Of a stretch of 64,000 bases of DNA, positions 53,378-61,892 are shown in pieces. Origin of the DNA: Nocardioides okcheonensis (GTDB lineage: Bacteria; Actinomycetota; Actinomycetes; Propionibacteriales; Nocardioidaceae); NCBI RefSeq assembly GCF_020991065.1, contig NZ_CP087710.1, forward strand, positions 2,604,001 to 2,668,000. The letters are read 5' to 3'. The notes under the pieces were generated by a model, which was not told where the DNA came from, did not search any database, and saw nothing but the letters and a program-made list of their open reading frames with translations. Numbering within the stretch: position 1 is the first letter of the stretch; the number at the start of each line of letters is the position of its first letter. A program made the position numbers and the translations under genes.

Positions 53378-53692
53378 TCAGTCGTCGAGGTCGATCGTGC
53401 CGACCCAGCGCTCACCGGGGTCGCCGCCCCAGGCGTCCCACGCGACGCGGCCCGGTGAGGGAAAGCCGTCGCCACCGCGGCTGAAGCCCTCCGCGTCCTT
53501 GTCGACCTCGTGGCGCGAGAAGTACGCCTGCATCTTGCGCACGACGTCGTCGCTGACCTCCGAGCCACCCGCCAGCTGCGTCGCGCGGCGACGACCGGTG
53601 TCGGTGAACCCCTTGCCTGCCTTGCCGTCCTCGATCCAGCGCACGGCCCGCTGCGCGGCCTCCTGCACGTCCTTGGGGGGCTGGTGTCCCAC
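53378..53692 (-). CDS. Small protein with SRHEVDK/AWDAWGGD domain
   Basis: The 104-residue protein (GTG 53692, GAGGAGG before it) has 'AVRWIEDGKAGKGFTDTGR', 'DDVVRKMQAYFSRHEVDKD' and 'SPGRVAWDAWGGDPGERW'. The M-x-x-[YF]F-x-RHE...AW-x-x-WGGD pattern is, from memory, shared with small modules in phage-encoded structural proteins and in free-standing bacterial proteins. No biochemical function is known, and there is no phage context here. Confidence 0.6.
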   Translation of the reverse strand: MGHQPPKDVQEAAQRAVRWIEDGKAGKGFTDTGRRRATQLAGGSEVSDDVVRKMQAYFSRHEVDKDAEGFSRGGDGFPSPGRVAWDAWGGDPGERWVGTIDLDD

Positions 53693-53777
53693 GTGTTCCT
53701 CCTCGTCGGTCGGGTCCCGCCCACGCTAGGCACGCCCCGCCCGGCCCCACCTCACCCCCGCGGGCCTCGCCGGCCGG

Positions 53778-54800
53778 TCAGTCGGTCCCGGGCGCGCCCC
53801 CGAGGTCGCGCAGCAGGGGCAGCACGTCGGCGCCGAAGGAGGAGAGGAACTGCTCCTGGTCGTGGCCGGGTGCGTGCACGACGAGGTGGTCGAAGCCCGC
53901 GTCGACGTAGGGCCGCACCGCGGCGACGACCTGCTCGGGGGTCGTGGCGATGATCCAGCGGGACGCCACCTGCTCGATCGGCAGCCGGTCGGCGGCCGCC
54001 GCCATCTCGACCGGGTCGTCGAGCTGGTGCTTCTGCTCGGCGCTGAGCGACAGCGGCGCCCAGAACCGGCAGTTCTCCAGCGCCTCCTCCTCGGTCGGGG
54101 CGTAGGACAGCTTGATCTCGATCATCCGGGCGAGGTCGCCGGGCGAGCGGTCGGCGGCCGCGAGGCCCTCCTCGACGGCCGGCAGGAGCTTGTCGGTGTA
54201 GAGGTCCATGCCCTTGCCGCTGGTGCAGATGAAGCCGTCGCCCACCCGGCCGGCGTACTTCGCCATCTGCGGGCCGCCGGCGGCGACGTAGATCGGGACG
54301 CCGCCCTCGGGTCGGTCGTAGATCGTGGCGTCGACGGTGCGGTAGTAGTCGCCGTCGAAGGTGACCCGCTCGCCCTCCCACAGCGCGCGCATGAGCCGCA
54401 CCGCCTCGCGCATCCGGGCCCAGCGCTCCTTGAAGTCGGGCCACTCCCGGAGCCCGACCGAGATCTCGTTGAGCGCCTCGCCGCTGCCGATGCCGAGCAC
54501 CACCCGGCCCGGGTTGAGCAGCGCCAGCGTGGCGAACTGCTGGGCCAGCACCGCCGGGTTGTAGCGGAAGGTGGGGGTGAGCACGCTGGTGCCGAGCACC
54601 ACCCGCTCGGTGCGCTCGCCGATCGCGGCCAGCGCGGCCAGCGCGTTGGGGGCGTGGCCGCCCTCGTGCCGCCAGGGCTGGAGGTGGTCGCTCACCCAGA
54701 CGCTGTCGAGCCCCACCTCCTCGGCCCGGACGCCGAGCTCGACGAGGTCGCGGGGGCCGAACTGCTCGGCCGAGGCCTTGTAGCCGATCGAGAGCGTCAT
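53778..54800 (-). CDS. fgd: F420-dependent glucose-6-phosphate dehydrogenase
   Basis: The 340-residue luciferase-like TIM barrel is closely similar throughout to mycobacterial FGD1: '[10 protein letters not shown]' (here '[19 protein letters not shown]'), '[15 protein letters not shown]', '[21 protein letters not shown]', '[12 protein letters not shown]', '[16 protein letters not shown]' and '[11 protein letters not shown]'. It oxidises glucose-6-phosphate to 6-phosphogluconolactone and supplies reduced F420 for the F420-dependent reductases clustered here. ATG 54800. Confidence 0.95.
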   Translation of the reverse strand: MTLSIGYKASAEQFGPRDLVELGVRAEEVGLDSVWVSDHLQPWRHEGGHAPNALAALAAIGERTERVVLGTSVLTPTFRYNPAVLAQQFATLALLNPGRVVLGIGSGEALNEISVGLREWPDFKERWARMREAVRLMRALWEGERVTFDGDYYRTVDATIYDRPEGGVPIYVAAGGPQMAKYAGRVGDGFICTSGKGMDLYTDKLLPAVEEGLAAADRSPGDLARMIEIKLSYAPTEEEALENCRFWAPLSLSAEQKHQLDDPVEMAAAADRLPIEQVASRWIIATTPEQVVAAVRPYVDAGFDHLVVHAPGHDQEQFLSSFGADVLPLLRDLGGAPGTD

Positions 54801-54859
54801 GGGTCGATCCTGTCCCTTCGGGGGCTGTGGGTGCGGGTGCGGGGTGGGAGGGTGGTCGG

Positions 54860-55846
54860 GTGAGCGACGACCTCCCGGTGCTGGGCCTGGGGCTGCCGGT
54901 CTCGGGCCGGTGGGCGACCCCCGCGACGATGATCCACCTCGCCCGGATGGCCGAGGACCTCGGCTGGGCGTCGCTGTGGACCTTCCAGCGGCTCCTGCAG
55001 CCGGTCGACGGCGCGCTGGACCCGGGGTGGGAGGCCACGCACAACCCGTCGGCGCGGCCGATCGGTGACGAGGCGTACGCCGCGGTGCACGACGCGGTGC
55101 TCCCGCTCGCCCTCGTCGCCGGCCACACGTCGCGGATCGGCCTCGGCACCGCAACGCTCTGCGCGCCGTTCGTGCCTCCCGTGGTGCTGGCCAAGCAGAT
55201 GGCCACCCTGGACCACCTCAGCGCCGGCCGCGTGACGGTCGGGCTGGGCCTGGGCTGGCTGCCGCAGGAGTACGCGGCCGCCGGGGTGCCGTTCGAGCGC
55301 CGGGGCGCCCGGATGGAGGACTACCTCCGCTGCCTGGTCGCCCTGTGGACCGACGACCCGGTCGAGCACGCCGGGGAGTTCTACGCGGTGCCGCGCTCGC
55401 ACGTGCGGCCCCGTCCAGTCCAGGACCCGCACCCGCCGCTCCTCGTCGGCGGCGCCGCCGACGCCGCCCTGCGCCGGGCCGGTCGGCTGGCGCAGGGCTG
55501 GATCGGCAGCACCGCGACCGACCTCGACCGGCTGGAGCACTCGGTGGGCCTGGTCCGGTCGGGGGCCGAGGAGGCCGGGCGCGACCCGGCGGGCGTACGC
55601 ATCGTGCTGCGGGCCGTCGTGGAGCTGACCGACGCCGACCCGGGGCGCTCGCGCCGTCCCTTCCGCGGCACGGTCGCGCAGGTGCTCGACGACCTGGCGC
55701 TGGTCCGCGCGGCGGGGGCCACCGAGGTCTTCGCCGACCTCAACCTCTCCGCCGCGACCCACGACGACGCCGGGCGGGCCGTGGGGCGGGCCGAGCACCT
55801 GCTCGACTCCCTCGCTCCGGCCCGCCACGGCTCCGCGGGGGACTAG
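54860..55846 (+). CDS. LLM-class F420-dependent oxidoreductase
   Basis: The 328-residue luciferase-like protein (GTG 54860) has '[22 protein letters not shown]', '[38 protein letters not shown]' (positions 114-151) and '[23 protein letters not shown]'. It reduces or oxidises an unknown substrate with F420. It is divergent from fgd and its tail overlaps the next LLM gene by 4 bases. Confidence 0.85.
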   Translation: MSDDLPVLGLGLPVSGRWATPATMIHLARMAEDLGWASLWTFQRLLQPVDGALDPGWEATHNPSARPIGDEAYAAVHDAVLPLALVAGHTSRIGLGTATLCAPFVPPVVLAKQMATLDHLSAGRVTVGLGLGWLPQEYAAAGVPFERRGARMEDYLRCLVALWTDDPVEHAGEFYAVPRSHVRPRPVQDPHPPLLVGGAADAALRRAGRLAQGWIGSTATDLDRLEHSVGLVRSGAEEAGRDPAGVRIVLRAVVELTDADPGRSRRPFRGTVAQVLDDLALVRAAGATEVFADLNLSAATHDDAGRAVGRAEHLLDSLAPARHGSAGD

Positions 55847-56829
55847 GACGCCTCGACCTTCGGCATGATGTCGTTCTTGAGGCGCTTGAGGTCGTCGAGG
55901 GTCTTCGAGACCGGGACGTCGGCGAAGGGCGGCCAGAGCAGCGGCATCGTCATGCCCGCCTCCTGGTAGGTCTTCAGCATGTCGACGATCTGACGCTCGC
56001 TGCCGACGAGGATGTTCGACACCTTGCCGTTGTCGCTCTGGTCGACGTCCTCGTCGGTGATGGTGAACCAGATCATCGAGCACATGTCGAGGTCGTCGAT
56101 CGACTTGCCGAGCTCCTCGAGCTCGCGGCCGATCGCGGTGCGCCACTCGGTGAACTCCCGCGGGGTGTCCTGGATGCCGATCCAGCCGTGCAGGCCGTAC
56201 TTGGCGACCCGGTTGGCCGAGCGCTTCGGGTCGCGCAGGCCGCTGAAGTAGATCGGCGGGTGCGGGTCCTGCACGGGCTTGTGGCCGAAGCCGCAGGGCT
56301 CGAAGTCGGCGTGCTCGCCGTGGTACTCGAAGGTCTCGTTGGTCCAGATGCCCTGGCAGATCTCGATCGTCTCGCGGACGTGCGAGTGCCGCCGCGCGAA
56401 CCGCTCGGGGACGCTCGCCGCCGCGAACTCCTCGGGCATCCAGCCCGACCCGATGCCGACGTTGAGCCGGCCGTTGGAGAGGTGGTCGATGGTGGCGCAC
56501 TCGGCGGCGAACAGCGCCGGGCTGCGGAAGGGCGTGTTGGTGATGCTCATGCCGAAGCGCAGCTTCTCGGTGCGCGCCGCGAGCCACGGCAGGATCGGCC
56601 AGCCCTGGAACCACTTGCCGTGGGACTCGACCGGGAGCTGGGTCGGGAACTCCTTCATCATGCCGAAGGGGTACTGCAGCTCCCCGCGGTCGGACGCCTC
56701 GGGCGTGACCAGCCGGTCGAGGGTCCACACGGAGTCGAAGTCGAGCTCCTCGGCGAGGTCGGTGAGGTCGGCGAGCTCCTGCACCGTGACGTGGTTGCGG
56801 TAGGTCGGCAGGTAGAGGGCGAGCTTCAT
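55843..56829 (-). CDS. LLM-class F420-dependent oxidoreductase
   Basis: The 328-residue protein has 'LTDLAEELDFDSVWTLDRL', 'ECATIDHLSNGRLNVGIGSGWMPEEFAAA' (109-137) and 'DPHPPIYFSGLRDPKRSANRVAKYG'. It is a second, distinct luciferase-like enzyme. Context with an acyl-CoA ligase upstream on the same strand hints at metabolism of an acyl or lipid substrate, which is inference only. Confidence 0.85.
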   Translation of the reverse strand: MKLALYLPTYRNHVTVQELADLTDLAEELDFDSVWTLDRLVTPEASDRGELQYPFGMMKEFPTQLPVESHGKWFQGWPILPWLAARTEKLRFGMSITNTPFRSPALFAAECATIDHLSNGRLNVGIGSGWMPEEFAAASVPERFARRHSHVRETIEICQGIWTNETFEYHGEHADFEPCGFGHKPVQDPHPPIYFSGLRDPKRSANRVAKYGLHGWIGIQDTPREFTEWRTAIGRELEELGKSIDDLDMCSMIWFTITDEDVDQSDNGKVSNILVGSERQIVDMLKTYQEAGMTMPLLWPPFADVPVSKTLDDLKRLKNDIMPKVEAS

Positions 56830-56870
56830 CGGGTGGTCTCCTCGGGAGCGGACTCGGCCGGTCGGGCCCT

Positions 56871-56886
56871 TGTGACGTATGACACA
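56871..56886. promoter_or_regulatory. Short dyad before the second LLM gene
   Basis: TGTGAC-GTAT-GACACA is an imperfect 16-bp dyad in an A/T-richer patch 42 bases upstream of ATG 56829. It may be an operator or contain the -10 region; weak evidence. Confidence 0.35.
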
Positions 56887-56941
56887 TTCAGCGCCGCACC
56901 GCCCGCAAGGGTGGGACCGCTCATGGTTTCCTCAACGCGCG

Positions 56942-58465
56942 TCAGAGCAGCTCGCGCAGCTCGCGCTTGAGGACCTTGCCGTAGTTGTTGGTGGGCAGGG
57001 ACGCCACGAAGCGGTACTCCTTGGGCCGCTTGAAGCGCGCGATCCGGTCCAGGCAGGTGCGGTCGAGCTCGTCGGTGGGCGGCTCGTCGCCGTCGGCCAC
57101 CACGAAGGCGACCACGGCCTCGCCCCACTCGGGGTCGGGCCTGCCGACCACGGCGACGGCGGCGACCCCCGGGTGGCACAGCAGCGCCTCCTCGACCTCG
57201 CGGGGGTAGATGTTCATCCCCCCGCTGATGATCAGGTCCTTCGACCGGTCGCGCAGGGTGAGGAAGCCGTCGTCGTCGAAGCTGCCGACGTCGCCGGTGT
57301 GCAGCCACCCGCCGCGCAGCGTCTCGGCGCTCGCGTCCGGCTGCTCCCAGTAGCCCGACATCACCACGCCGCCGCGGACGACGACCTCGCCCACCTCGCC
57401 GGCCGGCAGCTCGCGGTCGTCCTCGTCGACGACGCGCACCTCGACGTCGGTGCGCGGGAAGCCGACGCCCTGGACCCGTTCGCGCCACCGCGGGTGGCCG
57501 GTGTCGGCGTGGTCGGCCTTGGACAGGCCGGTGATCGTCATCGGGGTCTCGCCCTGGCCGTAGATCTGCGCCAGCCGCGGCCCGAAGGTCGCGAGCGCGT
57601 CCTCGAGGTCGGCGAGGTACATCGGCGCGCCGCCGTAGATGATCGTCTTGAGGCCGGCCAGTCCCGACGGGCCCGCGTCCACCAGCGCCGGGTCGGCGGC
57701 CAGCCGCTTGACCATGATCGGGGCGGCGAAGAACGACAGCCCCGGCCAGGCCCTCGTGAGCTCGAGCAGCTCGGCGCCGTCCATCGGGCTGCCGGTCGGG
57801 AAGACGCTGACGGCACCGCGGGCGACGTGCGGGAGGCCGTAGAGCCCGGAGCCGTGCGACAGCGGCGCGGCGTGCAGGACGCTGTCGGTGGCGGCGACCG
57901 GGTCGATGTCGGCGAAGTAGCTGAGCGAGGCCATCAGGAGGTTGCCGTGGGTGAGCGTCGCGCCCTTGGGCCGTCCGGTGGTGCCGCTGGTGTAGAACAG
58001 CCAGGCCGGGTCGTCGCGGCCGCGGTCGGCCAGCGGCAGCGGGTCGCGGGCGCGCAGCTCGTCCCACTGCGGGCCGGGGGCGCGCACGACCGCCTCGAGC
58101 GACGGCACCTCGCCCAGCAGGGACTCCACGTCCGCGGCGTGCGCGTCGTCGGTGACGACGACCCGGGTGCCGCTGTTCGCCAGGATGAACGCCACCTCGT
58201 CGCGGTGCAGGCGGGCGTTGACCGGCACGGCGACCAGCCCCGCGTGCCACGCGGCGTGCTGGACCTCGAGGTAGGCCGGGCAATTGGCCATCACGATCGC
58301 GACCCGGTCGCCCGGCTCGAGCCCCATCGCGCGGAACCCGGCCGCGCCACCGGCGACCCGCGCCGCGAACCCGGTCCACGTCGCCGTGACGCGCGCGCCC
58401 TCGGCGAGGGCGGGCCGGTCGCCCAGCCGACGACCGTTGCGCGCCACCCACGAGGCGAGGTTCAT
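56942..58465 (-). CDS. AMP-forming acyl-CoA synthetase (FadD-like)
   Basis: The 507-residue ANL-superfamily ligase has the P-loop 'YTSGTTGRPKGATLTHGN', 'IYGQGETPMT', adenylate-binding 'GWLHTGDVGSFDDDGFLTLRDRSKDLI' (407-434) and C-terminal Lys in 'TNNYGKVLKRELREL'. It activates a carboxylic acid as acyl-AMP and forms the CoA thioester; chain length is not predictable. ATG 58465 fits the family N-terminus. Confidence 0.92.
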   Translation of the reverse strand: MNLASWVARNGRRLGDRPALAEGARVTATWTGFAARVAGGAAGFRAMGLEPGDRVAIVMANCPAYLEVQHAAWHAGLVAVPVNARLHRDEVAFILANSGTRVVVTDDAHAADVESLLGEVPSLEAVVRAPGPQWDELRARDPLPLADRGRDDPAWLFYTSGTTGRPKGATLTHGNLLMASLSYFADIDPVAATDSVLHAAPLSHGSGLYGLPHVARGAVSVFPTGSPMDGAELLELTRAWPGLSFFAAPIMVKRLAADPALVDAGPSGLAGLKTIIYGGAPMYLADLEDALATFGPRLAQIYGQGETPMTITGLSKADHADTGHPRWRERVQGVGFPRTDVEVRVVDEDDRELPAGEVGEVVVRGGVVMSGYWEQPDASAETLRGGWLHTGDVGSFDDDGFLTLRDRSKDLIISGGMNIYPREVEEALLCHPGVAAVAVVGRPDPEWGEAVVAFVVADGDEPPTDELDRTCLDRIARFKRPKEYRFVASLPTNNYGKVLKRELRELL

Positions 58466-58598
58466 GGACGACAACCTCGCCCCTGGCCCCCGGCGGGTCA
58501 AGCGGTCCGGGGCGACGTTGAGCAACGCGTGATGGTGCTCGGCGCCGACGTCGGCGAGGCTGGGGGGCACCGGCACCGCGACCCACCGGGAGGACCCC

Positions 58599-59024
58599 AT
58601 GCGGCTGGACCAGGAGACGGCAGCGGCCCGTCTGGACGCGCACGTGCACGGCGTGTTCTGCACCCTCCACCCCGAGCGCGGGCCGGCCCCGCTGCCCGTG
58701 GTCTACGCCGTGGTCGACGGCCACGTCGGGGTGCCGATCGACTCGGTGAAGCCGAAGAAGTCCTCCCGGCTCCAGCGCGAGGACAACCTCGCCGCCGACC
58801 CGCGCGGCTCCCTCCTCGTCGAGCACTGGGACCCCGACGACTGGTCGCGGCTGTGGTGGGTGCGTGCCGACACCGAGCACGTGCCCGACCCGGACCCGGC
58901 GCTGGTCGAGCGGCTCGCCGACGCGCTCGCCGGCACCGTGCGGCAGTACGCCGACAAGCCGTTCCACCGGGTGCTGGTGTGCCGGATCGTGAACCTCACC
59001 GGCTGGGCGGCCAGCGAGGACTGA
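58599..59024 (+). CDS. PPOX-class F420-dependent oxidoreductase (TIGR03668-like)
   Basis: The 141-residue split-barrel protein has 'LDAHVHGVFCTLHPERGPAPLPVVYAVVDGHV' (13-44), 'IDSVKPKKSSRLQREDNLAADP' and 'VEHWDPDDWSRLWWVRADTEH', characteristic of the FDOR-type TIGR03668 group found next to F420 genes. GGAGGA precedes ATG 58599. It converges on the cofC remnant with a 12-base gap. Confidence 0.88.
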   Translation: MRLDQETAAARLDAHVHGVFCTLHPERGPAPLPVVYAVVDGHVGVPIDSVKPKKSSRLQREDNLAADPRGSLLVEHWDPDDWSRLWWVRADTEHVPDPDPALVERLADALAGTVRQYADKPFHRVLVCRIVNLTGWAASED

Positions 59025-59036
59025 GCCCCGGTCGGC

Positions 59037-59689
59037 TCAGGAGGCGGACGCCTGCCGCGCGGGGTCGGGCAGCCCGCTCGCGGCGAGCGCCGCCGCGGTG
59101 GCCGGCCCGACGCCGTGGCGCACCGCGTCGCGCAGGTCCTCCACGGTGTCGACGTCGAGGCGGGCGGCCGCCGGGACGTCGTCGAGGGACGTCAGTGCGA
59201 GGCCGCGGTGACCGCCGCGACGCGGGACCGTACGCGGTCGCGGTCGGCCCGCCGGGCGCCTGCAGGACGATCGTGGTCCCGGTGCCGGCGCGGTCGGCCA
59301 CGAAGGCACCGGTCCGCGGGGCGAGCGCCGCCGCCGCGTCGCCGGTCGACGTCGGCGGCCCGCAGGCACGGGAGGTCGCCGGGGACGACCACCACCCACG
59401 CGTGCGGGTCGGCCTGCCGCGCGCGCGTCCCGGTCCGCACCGACGCCACGAGGTCGCGACCGCGGTCGGGCACGACGCGCGCCCCGAGCGCCTCGACCTG
59501 CTGGGCGACGACCGCGTCACCGGTGACGACGACGACCGCGGCGACCCGGGTGCTGGCCGCGAGCGCGGCCACCGTGTCGAGGGCGAAGGCCAGCGCGAGG
59601 TCGCGGCGGTGCTCGTCCGCGAGCGCGAGGCGGGACTTCGCCAGGTCCAGCCGCTTCACCGGCACCACGGCGGTCGCGCGCCGCGTCAC
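59037..59689 (-). pseudogene. cofC: 2-phospho-L-lactate/PEP guanylyltransferase (CofC/FbiD), frame broken twice
   Basis: The frame from GTG 59689 encodes the CofC N-terminus ('VVPVKRLDLAKSRLAL', 'VVVPGDLPCLRAADVD') to about 59346. The conserved continuation 'APRTGAFVADRAGTGTTIVL' is in a second frame (about 59346-59230). The C-terminus 'SLDDVPAAARLDVDTVEDL', typical of CofC, is in a third (about 59220-59037). All three frames differ, so no single product is made as written. The GTG overlaps the kinase stop (GTGA). CofC makes the activated intermediate of F420 side-chain assembly. Decay and sequencing/assembly error are both possible. Confidence 0.85.
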
Positions 59690-61017
59690 GGACCGACCCC
59701 CGCCCCGTCGGGCAGCCGGAACTCCATCGTGGTCCCGGCCGACCCGGTCGCGCCGACCCGCAGGTCCCCGCCCATCGCGGACACCAGCCCGTGCGCGAGG
59801 CCCAGGCCCAGGCCGATGCTCTCCTCCTGCGCCCCCTCGTCGAGCGCGTCGACCGCGGTGCGCCCCGGCGCGGGGACGCCGCGCGCGTACGGCGAGAAGA
59901 TCCGGTCGACCAGCTCGGTGGGGATGCCGGGACCGTCGTCGGCGACCGTCACCAGCACCGTGCGGTCGGGGCCGCCGGCCGCACGGACCTCCACGCGCCC
60001 ACCCGGGTGGCCGTGCCGGATCGCGTTGGCCACGAGGTTGAGCACGACCTGGCGGAGCCGACGCCGGTCGGCGAGCACCACGACGTCGCCGCAGGCGGAC
60101 CCCAGCACCACCCGGCGCTGCTCGGCGCGCGCGGCCAGCAGGGCGTACGCCTCGGCCACGACCTCGGGCACGAGCACCGGCTCCAGCCGCAGCGGCAGCG
60201 CGTTGGCCTCCAGCCGGCTCAGGTCGAGGACGTCGGAGAGCAGGTCCATCACGTGGCCGGCCGCAGCGCCGATGTGCCCGAGCGCCTCGCGGCGGCGCGC
60301 CTCGTCGAGGTCGATGGTGCCGAGCAGCTCGGCGAAGCCGACGATCGCCTGGATCGGGGTGCGGGCCTCGTGGCCGACGGCGGCGAGCAGCTCGGACTTG
60401 GCGTGGGAGAGCTCCTCGGCGGTGCGGCGCGCGGTCTCGGCCTCGAGCCGGGCCCGGCGCTCCTCGATCAGCCGGGCGTGGTCGATGGCGACCGAGGCGA
60501 GGTGGGTGAAGCGGTCCACCAGCGCCTGGTCGCGCTCGGTGGGGGCGTGCGGCAGCGGGTGGTAGACGGCGAAGGTGCCGACCGGGAGGCCGTCGCGGCC
60601 GTCGATGGGGGTCGACCAGCAGCTGCGCAGCCCGGCGTCGGTCGCCAGCGCGCGGTAGCGCGGCCAGCGCGCGTCGGTCAGCACGTCGACGGCCACGACC
60701 GGTGCGTTGGTGGCGGCGGCGGTGCCGCACGAGCCCTCGCCGTCGCCGACCGCGAGCCCGTCGATGGCGGCGACGTAGGCCTCCGGGAGGCTCGGCGCGG
60801 CGCCGTGGTGGAGGGTGCCGCGCTCGCGGTCGAGCAGCAGCACCGAGCAGCGCCCGCCCCCCATCAGGTCCTCGAGCGAGGTGAGGATCTCGGTGAGCAC
60901 GTCGGCCAGCGGTGCCGCGCCGGCGATCAGCTCGAGCACGGCGGTCTGGCGGTCGAGCAGTGCCTGGACGTCGTCGAGGGCCAGCCCCGCGGACGGCTCG
61001 CGCGGCAGGGCGCTCAC
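59686..61017 (-). CDS. Soluble GAF-domain sensor histidine kinase
   Basis: The 443-residue protein (GTG 61017) has an N-terminal helix, a GAF domain (about 30-185, 'GRCSVLLLDRERGTLHHGA', 'EGSCGTAAATNAPVVAVD'), a HisKA domain with phospho-His H216 in 'AAVGHEARTPIQAIVGF', and an ATPase domain with 'LNLVANAIRHG', 'DDGPGIP' and 'GLGLGLAHGLVSAMGG'. No membrane segment is present, so it senses an internal signal, a small molecule or redox state. It overlaps the regulator gene (GTGA) upstream and cofC (GTGA) downstream. Confidence 0.92.
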   Translation of the reverse strand: MSALPREPSAGLALDDVQALLDRQTAVLELIAGAAPLADVLTEILTSLEDLMGGGRCSVLLLDRERGTLHHGAAPSLPEAYVAAIDGLAVGDGEGSCGTAAATNAPVVAVDVLTDARWPRYRALATDAGLRSCWSTPIDGRDGLPVGTFAVYHPLPHAPTERDQALVDRFTHLASVAIDHARLIEERRARLEAETARRTAEELSHAKSELLAAVGHEARTPIQAIVGFAELLGTIDLDEARRREALGHIGAAAGHVMDLLSDVLDLSRLEANALPLRLEPVLVPEVVAEAYALLAARAEQRRVVLGSACGDVVVLADRRRLRQVVLNLVANAIRHGHPGGRVEVRAAGGPDRTVLVTVADDGPGIPTELVDRIFSPYARGVPAPGRTAVDALDEGAQEESIGLGLGLAHGLVSAMGGDLRVGATGSAGTTMEFRLPDGAGVGP

Positions 61018-61748
61018 GGCTCGTCCACGAGCTGGTAGCCGACGCCGCGCACGGTGCGCAGCAGCCGCGGCGCGGACGGGTCGGGCTCGAGCTTCAGCCG
61101 CAGCCGGTGGACGTGCTCGGTCACGGTCGCCTCGCCCAGCCACTCCGACGAGGAGTTCCACACCCGGTCGAGCAGCTGGCTGCGGGAGAAGACGTGGCGC
61201 GGGTGGGTGGCGAGGAAGACCAGCAGGTCGAACTCCTTGGGCGTGAGGTCGACGTCGGTGCCGCCGCGGGTCACCCGGCGGCTGGCCGGCTCGATCCGCA
61301 CGTCCGCGACCTCGACCGCCTCCTCGGCCAGCTCGGGCGACGTCCGCCGCAGGACCGAGCGCACCCGCGCGGCGAGCTCGCCCGGGGAGAACGGCTTGAC
61401 CAGGTAGTCGTCGGCGCCGAGGTCGAGGCCGACGATGCGGTCGGTCTCGCCGTTGCGCCCGGACAGCACGATGATCGGGGTGTCGGAGCGGCCGACCCGC
61501 CCGCCCCGGACCGAGCGGAGGACGTCGAGGCCGCCCAGGCCGGGCAGGGAGAGGTCGAGCACGACGAGGGTCGGGTGGTCGTCGCGGATCCGGCGCAGCG
61601 CGGTCGGGCCGTCGTCGGCCTCGACCACCCGGAAGCCGGCGTCGTCGAGCTGCCAGCGCACGACCGTGCGGATCGCCTCGTCGTCGTCGACCACGAGCAC
61701 GACGGGCGCGCGGGCGTCGCCGCTGCGCTCGGTCGCTGCCTGACCCAT
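61014..61748 (-). CDS. OmpR-family response regulator
   Basis: The 244-residue protein has a receiver domain (about 15-130) with D65 in 'LVVLDLSLPG' and 'DYLVKPFSPGEL', and a winged-helix domain 'LTPKEFDLLVFLATHPRHVFSRSQLLDRVW ... VTEHVHRLRLKLE'. It is first in a three-gene chain with the GAF kinase and cofC. Its probable binding site, three 11-bp-spaced repeats, lies immediately upstream and also in front of divergent fbiC. Confidence 0.94.
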   Translation of the reverse strand: MGQAATERSGDARAPVVLVVDDDEAIRTVVRWQLDDAGFRVVEADDGPTALRRIRDDHPTLVVLDLSLPGLGGLDVLRSVRGGRVGRSDTPIIVLSGRNGETDRIVGLDLGADDYLVKPFSPGELAARVRSVLRRTSPELAEEAVEVADVRIEPASRRVTRGGTDVDLTPKEFDLLVFLATHPRHVFSRSQLLDRVWNSSSEWLGEATVTEHVHRLRLKLEPDPSAPRLLRTVRGVGYQLVDEP

Positions 61749-61797
61749 GGGTGATGGGTACCACAGGCGGGCGCGCCGGTCACGCGAGCCGAGCGAC

Positions 61798-61825
61798 GCG
61801 TTGTGCGTGCGTTGAGGTCGCGTTG
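61798..61825. promoter_or_regulatory. Three GCGTTG direct repeats, 11-bp period
   Basis: GCGTTG occurs at 61798, 61809 and 61820, each start exactly 11 bp after the last. Direct repeats at 11-bp spacing are the usual binding pattern of OmpR/PhoP-type regulators. The site lies 50 bp upstream of the regulator gene and 67 bp upstream of fbiC. Confidence 0.7.
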
Positions 61826-61892
61826 GCCACGAGGTGAGACGGAGGCCCCAGACTGGCTGCCATGACGGCCGGCGACCGCGCATGATGCGCGC

